Counted from the first letter of the stretch, positions 1 to 7,398 are shown. The stretch: DNA of 64,000 bases from Pseudoalteromonas rubra (GCF_005887115.1 NZ_PNCJ01000005.1:663837-727836), one strand, 5' to 3'. Numbers and translations are program-made. The notes: generated from the letters alone by a model not told the origin.

Positions 1-27
1 TGGCTGCTCAGATGACCTGAGTAGCCA
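1..27. terminator. Terminator-like hairpin at left edge
   Basis: Arms TGGCTGCTCAG (1-11) and CTGAGTAGCCA (17-27) pair at 10 of 11 positions around a 5-base loop. The hairpin probably ends a gene lying to the left of the window. No long T-run follows, so it may be a weak or bidirectional terminator. Confidence 0.4.
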
Positions 28-141
28 AACCTGCTTCTTTCTTATATTCCTTGCCTGCCTCCCAACTGTAACTCACTGTAATAGCCAAACGTCAGCTCAT
101 TAACTATTCTTTTACACCTCTCTGAGCGCAAGGAAAAAACA

Positions 142-1968
142 ATGAGCAAGTTAACTGCAATCGCTACGCTGAGTGCGGCCAGTCTGCTGGTCTTAGTTGG
201 CTGTAGCACCAACCGTCATACCGCTCCTGCCGACCCTATCGACATAACCAAAGAACAAGGTGATGTGCCCAAACGGGTATGGCTGGATCAGGGCTGGAGC
301 GAAAAAGTCCGCGAAGATTTCTGGTTCACCGGCCAGGGGTCACAGATCATTCCCTACACCTGGTTTGTATGGCTGGAACAGGCCGACAGTGAACAGTTGT
401 TTCGCCATGCTGAGCATATGGAATTTCTGCGGTATCTGCCCAGCAAAGCCAGTGAACTGAACCCGGGCGGCTTACCCATTGGCTTTGCCCTGCACAGTAA
501 CCAAAAAACCGGCGAGAACTGGGTCGGTATGACCTGTGCTGCGTGCCATACCAGCCAGATCGATTACAACGGCACCAAAATGTTAATCGAAGGTGCTCCC
601 ACGCTGGCAAACTTTGTACTGTTTTTCGACCGCCTGGTTGCTGCACTGAACAAAACACTGAATGACGATGCCAAATTCAACCGTTTTGCGCTTAACGTAT
701 TGGGGTCAAAATACAGCGACAGTAGCAAAGCGAGCCTAAAACAGCGATTACAACAGGTTGCGTTGCAAACCGCACAACGCCAGGCCGTGAATGCACTGCC
801 TGAGGACTACCCGCAAGACTTTACCAGTTATGCCCGGTTAGATGCGTTTGGCAATATTCAGAACGCCGGTACAGCATTTGCGCTCAATGATCTGACCAAT
901 AAAAATACCCCGACTGGACCTGTGTCTTATCCTTTCTTATGGGGAACACACCAGTCAGACGTGGTGCAATGGAATGCTTCAGCCCCGAATACACCGATTG
1001 TTGGCCCGCTGGTGCGCAACATAGGAGAAGTCGTTGGGGTGTTTGGCGAATTACAGATAGAAGAAGCGCCTTTCTGGCAACGTGTATGGGGTAAAAAATT
1101 CCGCTACAGCTCAACGGTAGACATGATTGGGCTGGGTAATCTGGAGTCCTGGGTTAAAACCCTGCGTTCACCCCAGTGGCCACTTGAACACCTTCCTGCC
1201 ATAGATACGCAAAAAGCAGCCAAGGGGGGATTACTTTATAAACAAGCCTGTGCCAGTTGCCACCAGCTGATCCCGCGGGAAAAAGAGCATCTCAATTATA
1301 TCGCGAACCAAACCCTGGTTTCTGAGCTGGGCACAGATCCGGTAACAGCCAATAACGCCTCGTGTCATATGGCGAAAACATTGATTCTGGAAGGCACCAA
1401 AGAACGCATTCTGATCGGCAGTAAGTTTCAGGCCATCGACAATGCCATCGATGTGCCTGTCAATGGTGTGGTTGGCTTGGTTTTAGAAGATTTACCAACG
1501 GCGCTGAAGGCGGGCAATATTCCTGAAAGAACAGGCACAGACGGGCAGAAAATCTCGGTTGTAAAAGAGTTGGAAAACCTCATCGTGCAACACCTGAAAG
1601 CACGGGGAAAACGTGCCGATGCAGTGGAAACCGATTGTGTTGATGGTGTGCTTGATGGCGCCGTTTACAAGGGTCGTCCGCTCAATGGGATCTGGGCCAC
1701 TGCGCCTTACCTGCATAATGGCTCAGTACCCAACCTATACGAATTGATGAAAAAGCCCGAAGAGCGCGTCACTGAGTTTTGGGTCGGCAGTCGTGAATTC
1801 GACCCGGTCAATGTGGGCTATGTCACCACACAAGGACTGAACAAGTTCAGGGTAAAAGCCAGCAATGGCCAGATTATGCCCGGTAACTCCAATCTGGGCC
1901 ACAGTTACGGCACTGAGTTTAGTGACGAGGAAAAGTGGCAAATCATCGAGTTTATGAAAACCTTGTGA
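142..1968 (+). CDS. RoxA-like diheme cytochrome c lipoprotein
   Basis: The 608-aa product is an exported diheme c-type cytochrome. The N-terminus is a lipoprotein signal with lipobox LVGC at residues 18-21, so it should be lipid-anchored in the envelope. Two heme motifs are visible, CAACH near residue 131 and CASCH near residue 372. The C-terminal stretch PLNGIWATAPYLHNGS near residue 515 is typical of the MauG/RoxA branch of diheme peroxidase-like proteins. RoxA itself is a rubber oxygenase of similar size, but most relatives have no known substrate, so I do not claim latex cleavage. The start has an AAGGA site about five bases upstream. No cytochrome-maturation or electron-transfer partner lies next to it. 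Confidence 0.8.
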   Translation: MSKLTAIATLSAASLLVLVGCSTNRHTAPADPIDITKEQGDVPKRVWLDQGWSEKVREDFWFTGQGSQIIPYTWFVWLEQADSEQLFRHAEHMEFLRYLPSKASELNPGGLPIGFALHSNQKTGENWVGMTCAACHTSQIDYNGTKMLIEGAPTLANFVLFFDRLVAALNKTLNDDAKFNRFALNVLGSKYSDSSKASLKQRLQQVALQTAQRQAVNALPEDYPQDFTSYARLDAFGNIQNAGTAFALNDLTNKNTPTGPVSYPFLWGTHQSDVVQWNASAPNTPIVGPLVRNIGEVVGVFGELQIEEAPFWQRVWGKKFRYSSTVDMIGLGNLESWVKTLRSPQWPLEHLPAIDTQKAAKGGLLYKQACASCHQLIPREKEHLNYIANQTLVSELGTDPVTANNASCHMAKTLILEGTKERILIGSKFQAIDNAIDVPVNGVVGLVLEDLPTALKAGNIPERTGTDGQKISVVKELENLIVQHLKARGKRADAVETDCVDGVLDGAVYKGRPLNGIWATAPYLHNGSVPNLYELMKKPEERVTEFWVGSREFDPVNVGYVTTQGLNKFRVKASNGQIMPGNSNLGHSYGTEFSDEEKWQIIEFMKTL

Positions 1969-2009
1969 TAAACGCTTCTGCGCACTAACGAATGAACGTC
2001 GCTATTTGC

Positions 2010-2033
2010 CAGGGGAACCACCCGGTTGCCCTG
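2010..2033 (+). terminator. Hairpin downstream of the cytochrome gene
   Basis: CAGGGGAACC (2010-2019) and GGTTGCCCTG (2024-2033) pair with one internal G-G mismatch and a 4-base loop, 41 bases after the stop. It is followed by TCTATATTTC rather than a clean T-run, so it is a moderate terminator candidate. Confidence 0.45.
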
Positions 2034-2315
2034 TCTATATTTCATCGCGATCACCAATAAAAACATATTAATGCTGCTTGATTTTACACTGTTGATATAA
2101 ATGTATACTCACTTACATCTGACTATTCTGAACACCAAACGTCCCCACCGGAAAATCAACGGGTTTATATTAAACAATCTCAATTGTACTTCCCTGTTCG
2201 ATGCGTTAGGTTTTGTTCCTAAAATAAATTGGTTCTGATTTGTTAGGTTTTCAACGAGCCAGGTCCCAATCCGGATGTACTGCATCGACATAAAACCGAG
2301 TAATTTAAGGAAAAT
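2034..2315. other. Intergenic, no gene seen
   Basis: About 280 bases of AT-rich DNA between the cytochrome hairpin and the next gene. The only open frames are short and lack ribosome binding sites. It probably holds the promoter of the OpgC-like gene, but no convincing -35/-10 pair stands out. AAGG at 2307-2310 is the ribosome binding site for the next start. Confidence 0.5.
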
Positions 2316-3431
2316 ATGAGCCGAGATTTAACCTACGATGGCCTTCGAGGCTGGCTGCTTATCATCATTGCCTGCAACCATCTGTTTGGTAGCTTTGTCA
2401 CTCAGTTTACCCGTACTCCGCTGGGGTTTGTGTCTGCTGCCGAGGGGTTTGTGTTTTTGTCTGGTTTTGTTGCTTATCTGGTGTATGGGCGACTGGCTGG
2501 TGATAGCAAAACGATGCAGCACAAAATATGGCGCCGCTGTTGGGTGATTTACGGGTTTCATCTGAGCGCAATTGTGCTGTGCTTTTCACTGGTGGCCTTG
2601 TTTCCTATGTATATCCCACAGTGGTCTGATTTTTTTAATGCTGCCAACTGGTTTAGCAATCCCATCCAAAGTGCTTTGTCTGCCACCTTACTGCTGGAAC
2701 ACCCAGGTTTTCACGATATTCTGATCCTCTACCTGGTGCCTATGGTGTTTCTGCCTTTTGCTATTCAGGCACTTAAACAAGGTAAAGTGTGGTATGTCAT
2801 CACAACTTCCTTTTTAGTCTGGTTGCTGGCTCAATTTGTCACGGCAGAGTTTTTAGCGCCGCCGTTTCGCCGGGTGTTTAGCGATATTACATTGAACGTC
2901 AGCCATTTTGATCCCTTCGCCTGGCAGATTTACTTTTATATGGGCGTGGTGCTCAGCTATCTGAAGTTTGATAAGGGCCATAGCTTTACGTTCATACCTG
3001 TGGTGCGGGTAATACTACTCAGTGGTGTGGGCTTCTTTTTTGTTGTTAAACATTTCTACCCTCAACTGATGCAACCCTATTTTGCTGGCCACGGCAGCGC
3101 TTCATTACTTTATCAGCTTAACCTGCTATTGAGCGCCTATCTGATAATGCTGCTAATGCGTCGTTTTTCGTGGTTCTTTACACTCAGGTACCCGGTGTTT
3201 CTTGGTCAGCATGCCCTGCCCGTTTTTGCCTTCCACTGTGTAGTGATTTACTTTCTGCTGCCCTGGAGTCATACATATACCATCACTCAGTGGTATTGGG
3301 ATCTGCTGGTTTGTATAGGTTTTGCGGGCCTGCTTGCAATTCCGGCTAAGCTGGACCAGTACTGGCGAAGGTATCGCAGCAAGCACAATAATAAGGTAAA
3401 CATCGTGAGCCGGATTAATAAATCATACTAA
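2316..3431 (+). CDS. OpgC-like integral membrane acyltransferase
   Basis: The 371-aa, very hydrophobic protein has about ten predicted membrane segments. It opens with RDLTYDGLRGWLLIIIACNH and continues with the EGFVFLSGFVAYLVYGR motif, both typical of the OpgC family (inner-membrane proteins that succinylate osmoregulated periplasmic glucans). The start has AAGG five bases upstream. No opgG or opgH gene is adjacent, so the acceptor may be another periplasmic or surface glycan. A generic acyltransferase-3-type role is the alternative. It appears monocistronic. Confidence 0.75.
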   Translation: MSRDLTYDGLRGWLLIIIACNHLFGSFVTQFTRTPLGFVSAAEGFVFLSGFVAYLVYGRLAGDSKTMQHKIWRRCWVIYGFHLSAIVLCFSLVALFPMYIPQWSDFFNAANWFSNPIQSALSATLLLEHPGFHDILILYLVPMVFLPFAIQALKQGKVWYVITTSFLVWLLAQFVTAEFLAPPFRRVFSDITLNVSHFDPFAWQIYFYMGVVLSYLKFDKGHSFTFIPVVRVILLSGVGFFFVVKHFYPQLMQPYFAGHGSASLLYQLNLLLSAYLIMLLMRRFSWFFTLRYPVFLGQHALPVFAFHCVVIYFLLPWSHTYTITQWYWDLLVCIGFAGLLAIPAKLDQYWRRYRSKHNNKVNIVSRINKSY

Positions 3432-3490
3432 CTAAATCAAACACATCCTGGGTAATAAATTTCACAAAAAACCATAAAAAAACCTTAAAA

Positions 3491-3520
3491 TTGACAAATA
3501 CATCCAGTTTAAATTACATT
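3491..3520 (+). promoter_or_regulatory. Sigma70-type promoter of the GG-leader peptide gene
   Basis: TTGACA (3491-3496, perfect -35) is followed after 18 bases by TACATT (3515-3520), or after 17 by TTACAT. About 45 bases of AT-rich leader follow before the ribosome binding site. Confidence 0.6.
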
Positions 3521-3569
3521 AATTTCGCTCACCGAGCATTTTACAATAAAAATTTAAAGGAATATGATA

Positions 3570-3776
3570 ATGAAATTAGGTCTAAAGAAGAAAAGCTTCA
3601 AGTCTCTCAGCACTGATAATAAAAAACTACCAAATAATGCAACACCCGCTGTAGCAGGCGGCGCCTTGACAGATTACTGCTCAAATCACTGCTTTACCTA
3701 CGCAGTGCACAATTGCGACAGCAACAGACACTCACATAATCAAGCGACTGAATGTTGTGCCTCTGCCTGGTGCTAA
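3570..3776 (+). CDS. GG-leader, cysteine-rich precursor peptide (RiPP/bacteriocin-like)
   Basis: A 68-aa peptide gene with its own promoter and terminator. I choose the second ATG (3570), which lies nine bases after AAAGG at 3556-3560; the first ATG (3564) is only three bases away. Residues 1-31 form a Lys/Leu-rich leader ending PAVAGG, the double-glycine signature cut by C39 peptidase-type exporters and seen in GG-motif natural-product precursors. The 37-residue core ALTDYC...ASAWC has six cysteines (core positions 6, 10, 18, 31, 32 and 37) and several Ser, Thr and His. Three disulfides, or thioether rings, are possible. No modifying enzyme, C39 transporter or immunity protein is adjacent, so processing would have to act in trans. 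The class is inferred from leader shape only. Confidence 0.7.
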   Translation: MKLGLKKKSFKSLSTDNKKLPNNATPAVAGGALTDYCSNHCFTYAVHNCDSNRHSHNQATECCASAWC

Positions 3777-3822
3777 TTACCGGTTCCAGATGAACGTCTG
3801 AACTGTCAGATGTTTAAACCAT

Positions 3823-3852
3823 AAAACCAGACTGCGGTCTGGTTTTCATTTT
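3823..3852 (+). terminator. Rho-independent terminator of the peptide gene
   Basis: A perfect 10-bp stem AAAACCAGAC/GTCTGGTTTT (3823-3832 and 3837-3846) with loop TGCG, followed by CATTTT. Because it is symmetric and A/T-flanked, it can also terminate the convergent XRE gene that ends at 3887. Confidence 0.85.
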
Positions 3853-3886
3853 AATCAAACACCAAAGCGGATCACTTGGCGGTGAC

Positions 3887-4198
3887 TCAATCGGATAAGC
3901 AACTTACTTCCTGCTCATGCCCCAGGTTACCCTTCTCGACAGCACCACGTTGGGCAAACAGCATACCCGGGCAGGAAAAGTCATCACCAAACATCAGATA
4001 TAACTCGTATACATGCTCTATGGTCATCACTGAGCGACCCGATTCAAAATTACTGATGGTGGACTGATCAACATTGAGCTTGGCGGCCAGCTGAGCCTGT
4101 GAAAGCTTGTTCTTATGCCTTAACTGTCGCAAATTACATTGTAACCTGACCATCAGTTTATTGATCCTTTGCTTTCTGCCAAATGCATCATTTTTCAT
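3887..4198 (-). CDS. XRE-family HTH regulator, 103 aa
   Basis: A small DNA-binding protein. From about residue 20 it carries a helix-turn-helix of the Cro/C1 type: LRQLRHKNKLSQAQLAAKLN, then VDQSTISNFESGR as recognition helix. The start at 4198 (MKNDAFGRKQ) is preceded by AAGGAT at suitable spacing; a longer frame to 4276 lacks a site. The C-terminal 30 residues hold two cysteines and no known domain. The gene is convergent with the cysteine-rich peptide gene and divergent from a second XRE gene, so it may control one or both. That role is inferred from position only. Confidence 0.8.
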   Translation of the reverse strand: MKNDAFGRKQRINKLMVRLQCNLRQLRHKNKLSQAQLAAKLNVDQSTISNFESGRSVMTIEHVYELYLMFGDDFSCPGMLFAQRGAVEKGNLGHEQEVSCLSD

Positions 4199-4269
4199 AC
4201 TCGAATCCTTATCACCTTTACTCTGCCAGCTGACCCTACACGGATTTACGCAGTCCAATTTCAACCATG

Positions 4270-4285
4270 ACAACACACATGTTGT
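4270..4285. promoter_or_regulatory. Candidate operator between the divergent XRE genes
   Basis: An inverted repeat ACAAC-N6-GTTGT lies 72-87 bases upstream of the minus-strand XRE start. XRE proteins bind as dimers to such sites. The arms are short, so chance is possible. The rest of 4199-4490 shows no gene. Confidence 0.25.
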
Positions 4286-4490
4286 TTTGCATGCACGCCA
4301 GACGTCATTAACCGCTTATATGCATTGCTTGTCCAAAGTGCTGCGTGAGTACTGTCATCCCAATATTTAATTAAAAGCCGCTTAATGTAACCAATCTGTT
4401 GACCTTTTTAACAATTGGAAATATCGTGTAACGCACAGTCCCGCACGGCTGTTGCATCGGTATAGGTCAGGTACTCTAACTTAAGCCAGA

Positions 4491-4518
4491 TTGACATGTT
4501 CCCTTTTTGTATTAACAT
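4491..4518 (+). promoter_or_regulatory. Promoter of the XRE/YKPPR operon
   Basis: TTGACA (4491-4496) and TAACAT (4513-4518) with a 16-base spacer, about 80 bases before the GTG start of the XRE gene. Confidence 0.5.
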
Positions 4519-4544
4519 TGCGACTTTCTTGTTAAGATTATGTT

Positions 4545-4554
4545 CATTCGAATG
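4545..4554. promoter_or_regulatory. Perfect palindrome CATTCGAATG, candidate operator
   Basis: A 10-base perfect palindrome sits about 26 bases downstream of the predicted -10 and 43 bases before the XRE start. That position suits autorepression by the 85-aa XRE protein. Function is inferred from symmetry and location only. Confidence 0.35.
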
Positions 4555-4597
4555 TGGAAAAGTCTCCGCATTACAATAAAAAAAGGAAAATAAGGAC

Positions 4598-4855
4598 GTG
4601 ATTGATGGCGATGATTTAAAGGCAATGAGAAAAAATGCCGGCATATCACAGGAGCTGATGGCCAGAAAGTTGGAGTGCGACCGCAAAACAATCAGTAACT
4701 ATGAGCAGGGCGTCAGCGACATTAAGTCTAAACAGCTGTTTCGCTGGCTGATGCTATGCAAAATAGATACACGCTCTTTACTTAATGAAATCAGACAAAT
4801 TAGTGGCAGTTTAAACCGCTATGATGCGTCAAAGTTACAGGATGACGAAAAATGA
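4598..4855 (+). CDS. XRE-family HTH regulator, first gene of the YKPPR operon
   Basis: An 85-aa protein that is almost entirely one Cro/C1-type helix-turn-helix: LKAMRKNAGISQELMARKL, then ECDRKTISNYEQG. The start is GTG with AAGGA at 4583-4587, 10 bases upstream; no in-frame ATG exists nearby. Its stop overlaps the ATG of the next gene (ATGA at 4852-4855), so the two are translationally coupled. Coupling of a regulator to a repeat-peptide gene suggests it senses or controls that product, but this is inference. It differs from the 103-aa XRE protein encoded on the other strand. Confidence 0.8.
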   Translation: MIDGDDLKAMRKNAGISQELMARKLECDRKTISNYEQGVSDIKSKQLFRWLMLCKIDTRSLLNEIRQISGSLNRYDASKLQDDEK

Positions 4856-5553
4856 AAAAGATACGCCCACTTACACTTCTAACTAAATTGGCTTCTCTGG
4901 TAAAACTAACTGGTCGAAATATGGGTCGAGACCAGAGTAACGATAATAGCTTATCTGGTGGGCAAGAGCTGTTGGTGACGGGTTGCGGACCCTACCGACC
5001 TGATAAACCACGTGCTAAAGGGCCATATAAACCAGTCAGGCCGGGAGCTTGTGAGGTTAATGCAGTGCAAGTTCTTTCTGAAAATTTAAGTGTGGGAGTA
5101 ATGGGTGGAACTACAGCAAAGACACCGCCTCGATCTATGGCAACAGGTATATATCAGGTGTCTTCGCTTAAAACAGAAAATATACATAAGCTTTCCAAGC
5201 GCACATGTAGCTCAATATCTGGCAGTACAGGATATAAGCCACCCAGAGCCAAAGTTGCTAGCTTATTGAATGACACCAAGCCTGACTATTCAAAAAATGG
5301 CCTAAATTCAAAAAGAATAAAGATTGATATTTGCACTTATATATCCGGAGGCACTACAGACTACAAACCACCAAGAGTAGCGAGAGAGTTATCTGCCCCA
5401 ACCTTTCCTAAAAACTCTACTGCTAGCCAAGAACTGACTCTAAAAATGTGTAATTGTATATATGGTGGAAGCGGAGCATACAAACCTCCTAGAGTTGCTC
5501 GAATACACATCGACTCAGATCCCATTATTCCGGTAGAAAGTTCTCAAGGATAG
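4852..5553 (+). CDS. YKPPR-repeat protein, possible multi-core peptide precursor
   Basis: A 233-aa basic protein that I do not recognise. Residues 1-20 are Lys/Leu-rich and amphipathic, then comes SLSGG (33-37). A proline/arginine-rich patch follows with GPYRPDKPR (46-54) and GPYKPVRP (57-64). Four repeat units of about 40 residues begin near residues 80, 119, 161 and 200. The last three read C-x-x-I-x-G(G)-...-YKPPR and the first is degenerate (MGGTTAKTPPR). The last two end in the identical octapeptide YKPPRVAR. The layout of leader, GG sites and cationic Pro/Arg cores resembles a multi-core peptide precursor, and the cores resemble proline-rich antimicrobial peptides in composition. The gene is coupled to the XRE gene and followed three bases later by a membrane protein gene. 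Base composition is AT-rich compared with the flanks. Confidence 0.6.
   Translation: MKKIRPLTLLTKLASLVKLTGRNMGRDQSNDNSLSGGQELLVTGCGPYRPDKPRAKGPYKPVRPGACEVNAVQVLSENLSVGVMGGTTAKTPPRSMATGIYQVSSLKTENIHKLSKRTCSSISGSTGYKPPRAKVASLLNDTKPDYSKNGLNSKRIKIDICTYISGGTTDYKPPRVARELSAPTFPKNSTASQELTLKMCNCIYGGSGAYKPPRVARIHIDSDPIIPVESSQG
5089..5502 (+). repeat. Four coding repeats of the C-x-x-I-x-GG...YKPPR unit
   Basis: Unit starts are at codons 80, 119, 161 and 200 (spacings 39, 42, 39). The motif part is conserved and the linkers are not, so selection appears to act on the peptide motif. The DNA of the units is also diverged, so the duplications are not recent. Confidence 0.75.
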
Positions 5554-5556
5554 TAA

Positions 5557-6156
5557 ATGAAACTCTCAAACCTAATTTTAATTAGCATCGTCGCAATGGC
5601 AATTTTCTATATTCAATTGTGGAATCCCACAATTGTAACACCGCTGTACTTGATTCTTTTAGGTGCAGGAATTGTATATGGTCACTATAAAAAAGATATA
5701 AATATGACTCATATATCCAGTTTTATCTTTATTTTGACGGCGCTTTCACCTGTCATATTTGAAACCGGACTAATCGACTACATGACACCTGCTGAAAACA
5801 AACTATTACAAGGAACAATGATCTATGGGATTCAGTTATTAATTAGTTTAGCAATCGTAATAGTATTGATTTTCAGAGTGCAGCTCTCCAGGAAATTATC
5901 CAAATCACCTAACATACAGCTCACTCACTTCGATGGTGTTTTCCACTGGCTCTATATTTACACTTCGTTCATTTATTTGCTTGCGCTATTAGAAAACATC
6001 GCCTGGTCTTACTTCGAATTGAAATCCTGGACCTTTATCTATGATAATTTTGAAGGATTAATCTATATCGCCTGGGCACTGTGTTGTGGCGCATTGCTGA
6101 CTATGATGATTCTGTCCGCAAGAGAAGGTGGTACGCAGGCTTCCCGCGCATCTTAA
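5557..6156 (+). CDS. Six-helix membrane protein of the YKPPR operon
   Basis: A 199-aa integral membrane protein with predicted helices at about 3-20, 25-43, 52-69, 88-108, 129-150 and 166-187. A basic cytoplasmic loop (RVQLSRKLSKS) follows helix 4. I recognise no family. It starts three bases after the YKPPR-repeat gene with AAGGA upstream, and a strong terminator follows, so it is the last gene of the operon. By position it could export, process, sense or give immunity to the repeat-derived peptide. No ATPase motif or protease HExxH motif is visible, which argues against its being an ABC exporter or a zinc-type CAAX protease. Confidence 0.7.
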   Translation: MKLSNLILISIVAMAIFYIQLWNPTIVTPLYLILLGAGIVYGHYKKDINMTHISSFIFILTALSPVIFETGLIDYMTPAENKLLQGTMIYGIQLLISLAIVIVLIFRVQLSRKLSKSPNIQLTHFDGVFHWLYIYTSFIYLLALLENIAWSYFELKSWTFIYDNFEGLIYIAWALCCGALLTMMILSAREGGTQASRAS

Positions 6157-6180
6157 TTGACTTTTAAAATACTATCGCCA

Positions 6181-6214
6181 AATGCCAGTCAGCAAAACTG
6201 ACTGGCATTTTTTG
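6181..6214 (+). terminator. Strong rho-independent terminator of the YKPPR operon
   Basis: A perfect 12-bp stem AATGCCAGTCAG/CTGACTGGCATT (6181-6192 and 6198-6209) with loop CAAAA, then a T-run. It also separates the operon from the convergent LysR gene. Confidence 0.9.
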
Positions 6215-6222
6215 TGCGCCCT

Positions 6223-7149
6223 CTAGCTTGCATGCACCCGCTTTATTTCTTCTATCAGTGCCTCAGCCAGAGGTGAGGCGCTATTGCTTTTTGACGTGAT
6301 CAGCATCACCGGGATCTGATAGGCGTATTTTTCTGGCTGTATGGCTCTGAACATCCCTTTGTCGACCCAGTAGCTGGCGTAATGCTCAGGCAGGTAACCT
6401 ATAAACTCGCCGGACAGTATTAAGTGGGCAATGCCTTCGTCATGATAGGCAATGGCACTATTCTGATAGTTAAGGCCATCGTTGCGCACTTCTTTATCGC
6501 GCAGGTAGTTACTGGTGATCACCTCGGCCTCGGCAAGTAATGCCTCTAATTCGGCGTTACCCTTCCCGGTTTTACTCTTGTCACTTTCCACCAAATCAAA
6601 CAAAGGGTGACCCTGCGCACAATATAAATAGTTGTACTCATTGTGTAGCGGATAATAATCCAAACCGCGTAGCTGATGGCGGCTCACACCCAGCCCAACC
6701 AGAGAACGGCCATTGACCACTGAGGTTTCGACTTCGCGGGCTTCACACACATGAATATCAAACTGAATATTGCCACCGCGGGCTTTGAGCGCCGAAATAG
6801 CGCGTGCTAAACCGCAACGGGGATCGCTGACCATAGTATCTATGGTGGCAATGGTCACTCGCCCCGAAAGTTCATTTTTAGAACTGGCCACAGTGCTGGC
6901 AAAAGCCTCACACTGTTGCAGCAGCTCCAGCGATGCCTGATAAGTCACCCTGCCCGGCTCAGTCAGCTCAAAGCCGCTGCGCCCGCGTTTGCATAATTTC
7001 AGGCCCAGTCGCACTTCCAGATCCGACAGGTGCGAACTAATGGTCGAACGACCGATGTTCAGGCGCGACTCTGCGGCTGACAGTCCGCCACATTCTACTA
7101 TGGCGACAAAGATCCGCAGCAGCCTTAAATCAACGTCTTGTACCTGCAC
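6223..7149 (-). CDS. LysR-family transcriptional regulator
   Basis: A 308-aa protein with the LysR winged helix at residues 7-65 (LRIFVAIVECGGLSAAESRL, then GRSTISSHLSDLEVRLGLKL) and a periplasmic-binding-type effector domain from about residue 93. The start is GTG with GAGG about ten bases upstream; the next Met is inside the effector domain. It diverges from hutH across 594 bases, so it could respond to histidine or urocanate. Classical hut operons are controlled by HutC or NAC, so this assignment is positional only. The HTH recognition segment matches the LysR family well. Confidence 0.88.
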   Translation of the reverse strand: MQVQDVDLRLLRIFVAIVECGGLSAAESRLNIGRSTISSHLSDLEVRLGLKLCKRGRSGFELTEPGRVTYQASLELLQQCEAFASTVASSKNELSGRVTIATIDTMVSDPRCGLARAISALKARGGNIQFDIHVCEAREVETSVVNGRSLVGLGVSRHQLRGLDYYPLHNEYNYLYCAQGHPLFDLVESDKSKTGKGNAELEALLAEAEVITSNYLRDKEVRNDGLNYQNSAIAYHDEGIAHLILSGEFIGYLPEHYASYWVDKGMFRAIQPEKYAYQIPVMLITSKSNSASPLAEALIEEIKRVHAS

Positions 7150-7206
7150 GCGTATTTACCTCTTTTGGTTTATGGCTTGTAATGCTCCGGCCCACTCTAT
7201 TTCTTT

Positions 7207-7269
7207 CGTCAGATTTAACACCCAAGTTGCCGGCTGGTAGATCCCGCATCAAGTGCGGGATGACCGGAG
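7207..7269. repeat. Palindromic dispersed repeat, copy 1
   Basis: A 63-base unit containing the perfect palindrome core ATCCCGCA-TCAAG-TGCGGGAT (7241-7261). It matches copy 2 (7419-7481) base for base apart from a change at the ATTTAAC/GTTTAAC position, an offset of 212 bases. Such REP-like units are common between genes in marine proteobacteria. Confidence 0.8.
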
Positions 7270-7377
7270 TTGGATGCGAGATGACAGGATGTACAGACTA
7301 ATTGCATCGTATAAGTGCAGCCATTAAATTCATTCACCATCTGAACTAAAGCGAAAGACTCACCCTCGACTTCCGTC

Positions 7378-7398
7378 ATCCCGGCCTTGAGCCGGGAT
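7378..7398. repeat. REP-like palindrome, variant form
   Basis: ATCCCGGC-CTTGA-GCCGGGAT, an 8-bp perfect stem with a 5-base loop. It has the same architecture as the flanking units but a different arm sequence, so it is a second subfamily or compensatory variant. Confidence 0.75.

Noticed and set aside
5557..6156. CAAX-type (CPBP) protease or ABC exporter role for the membrane protein
   Set aside because: No EExxxR or HxxxN-type motif and no ATP-binding motif can be seen, so only a positional role is suggested.
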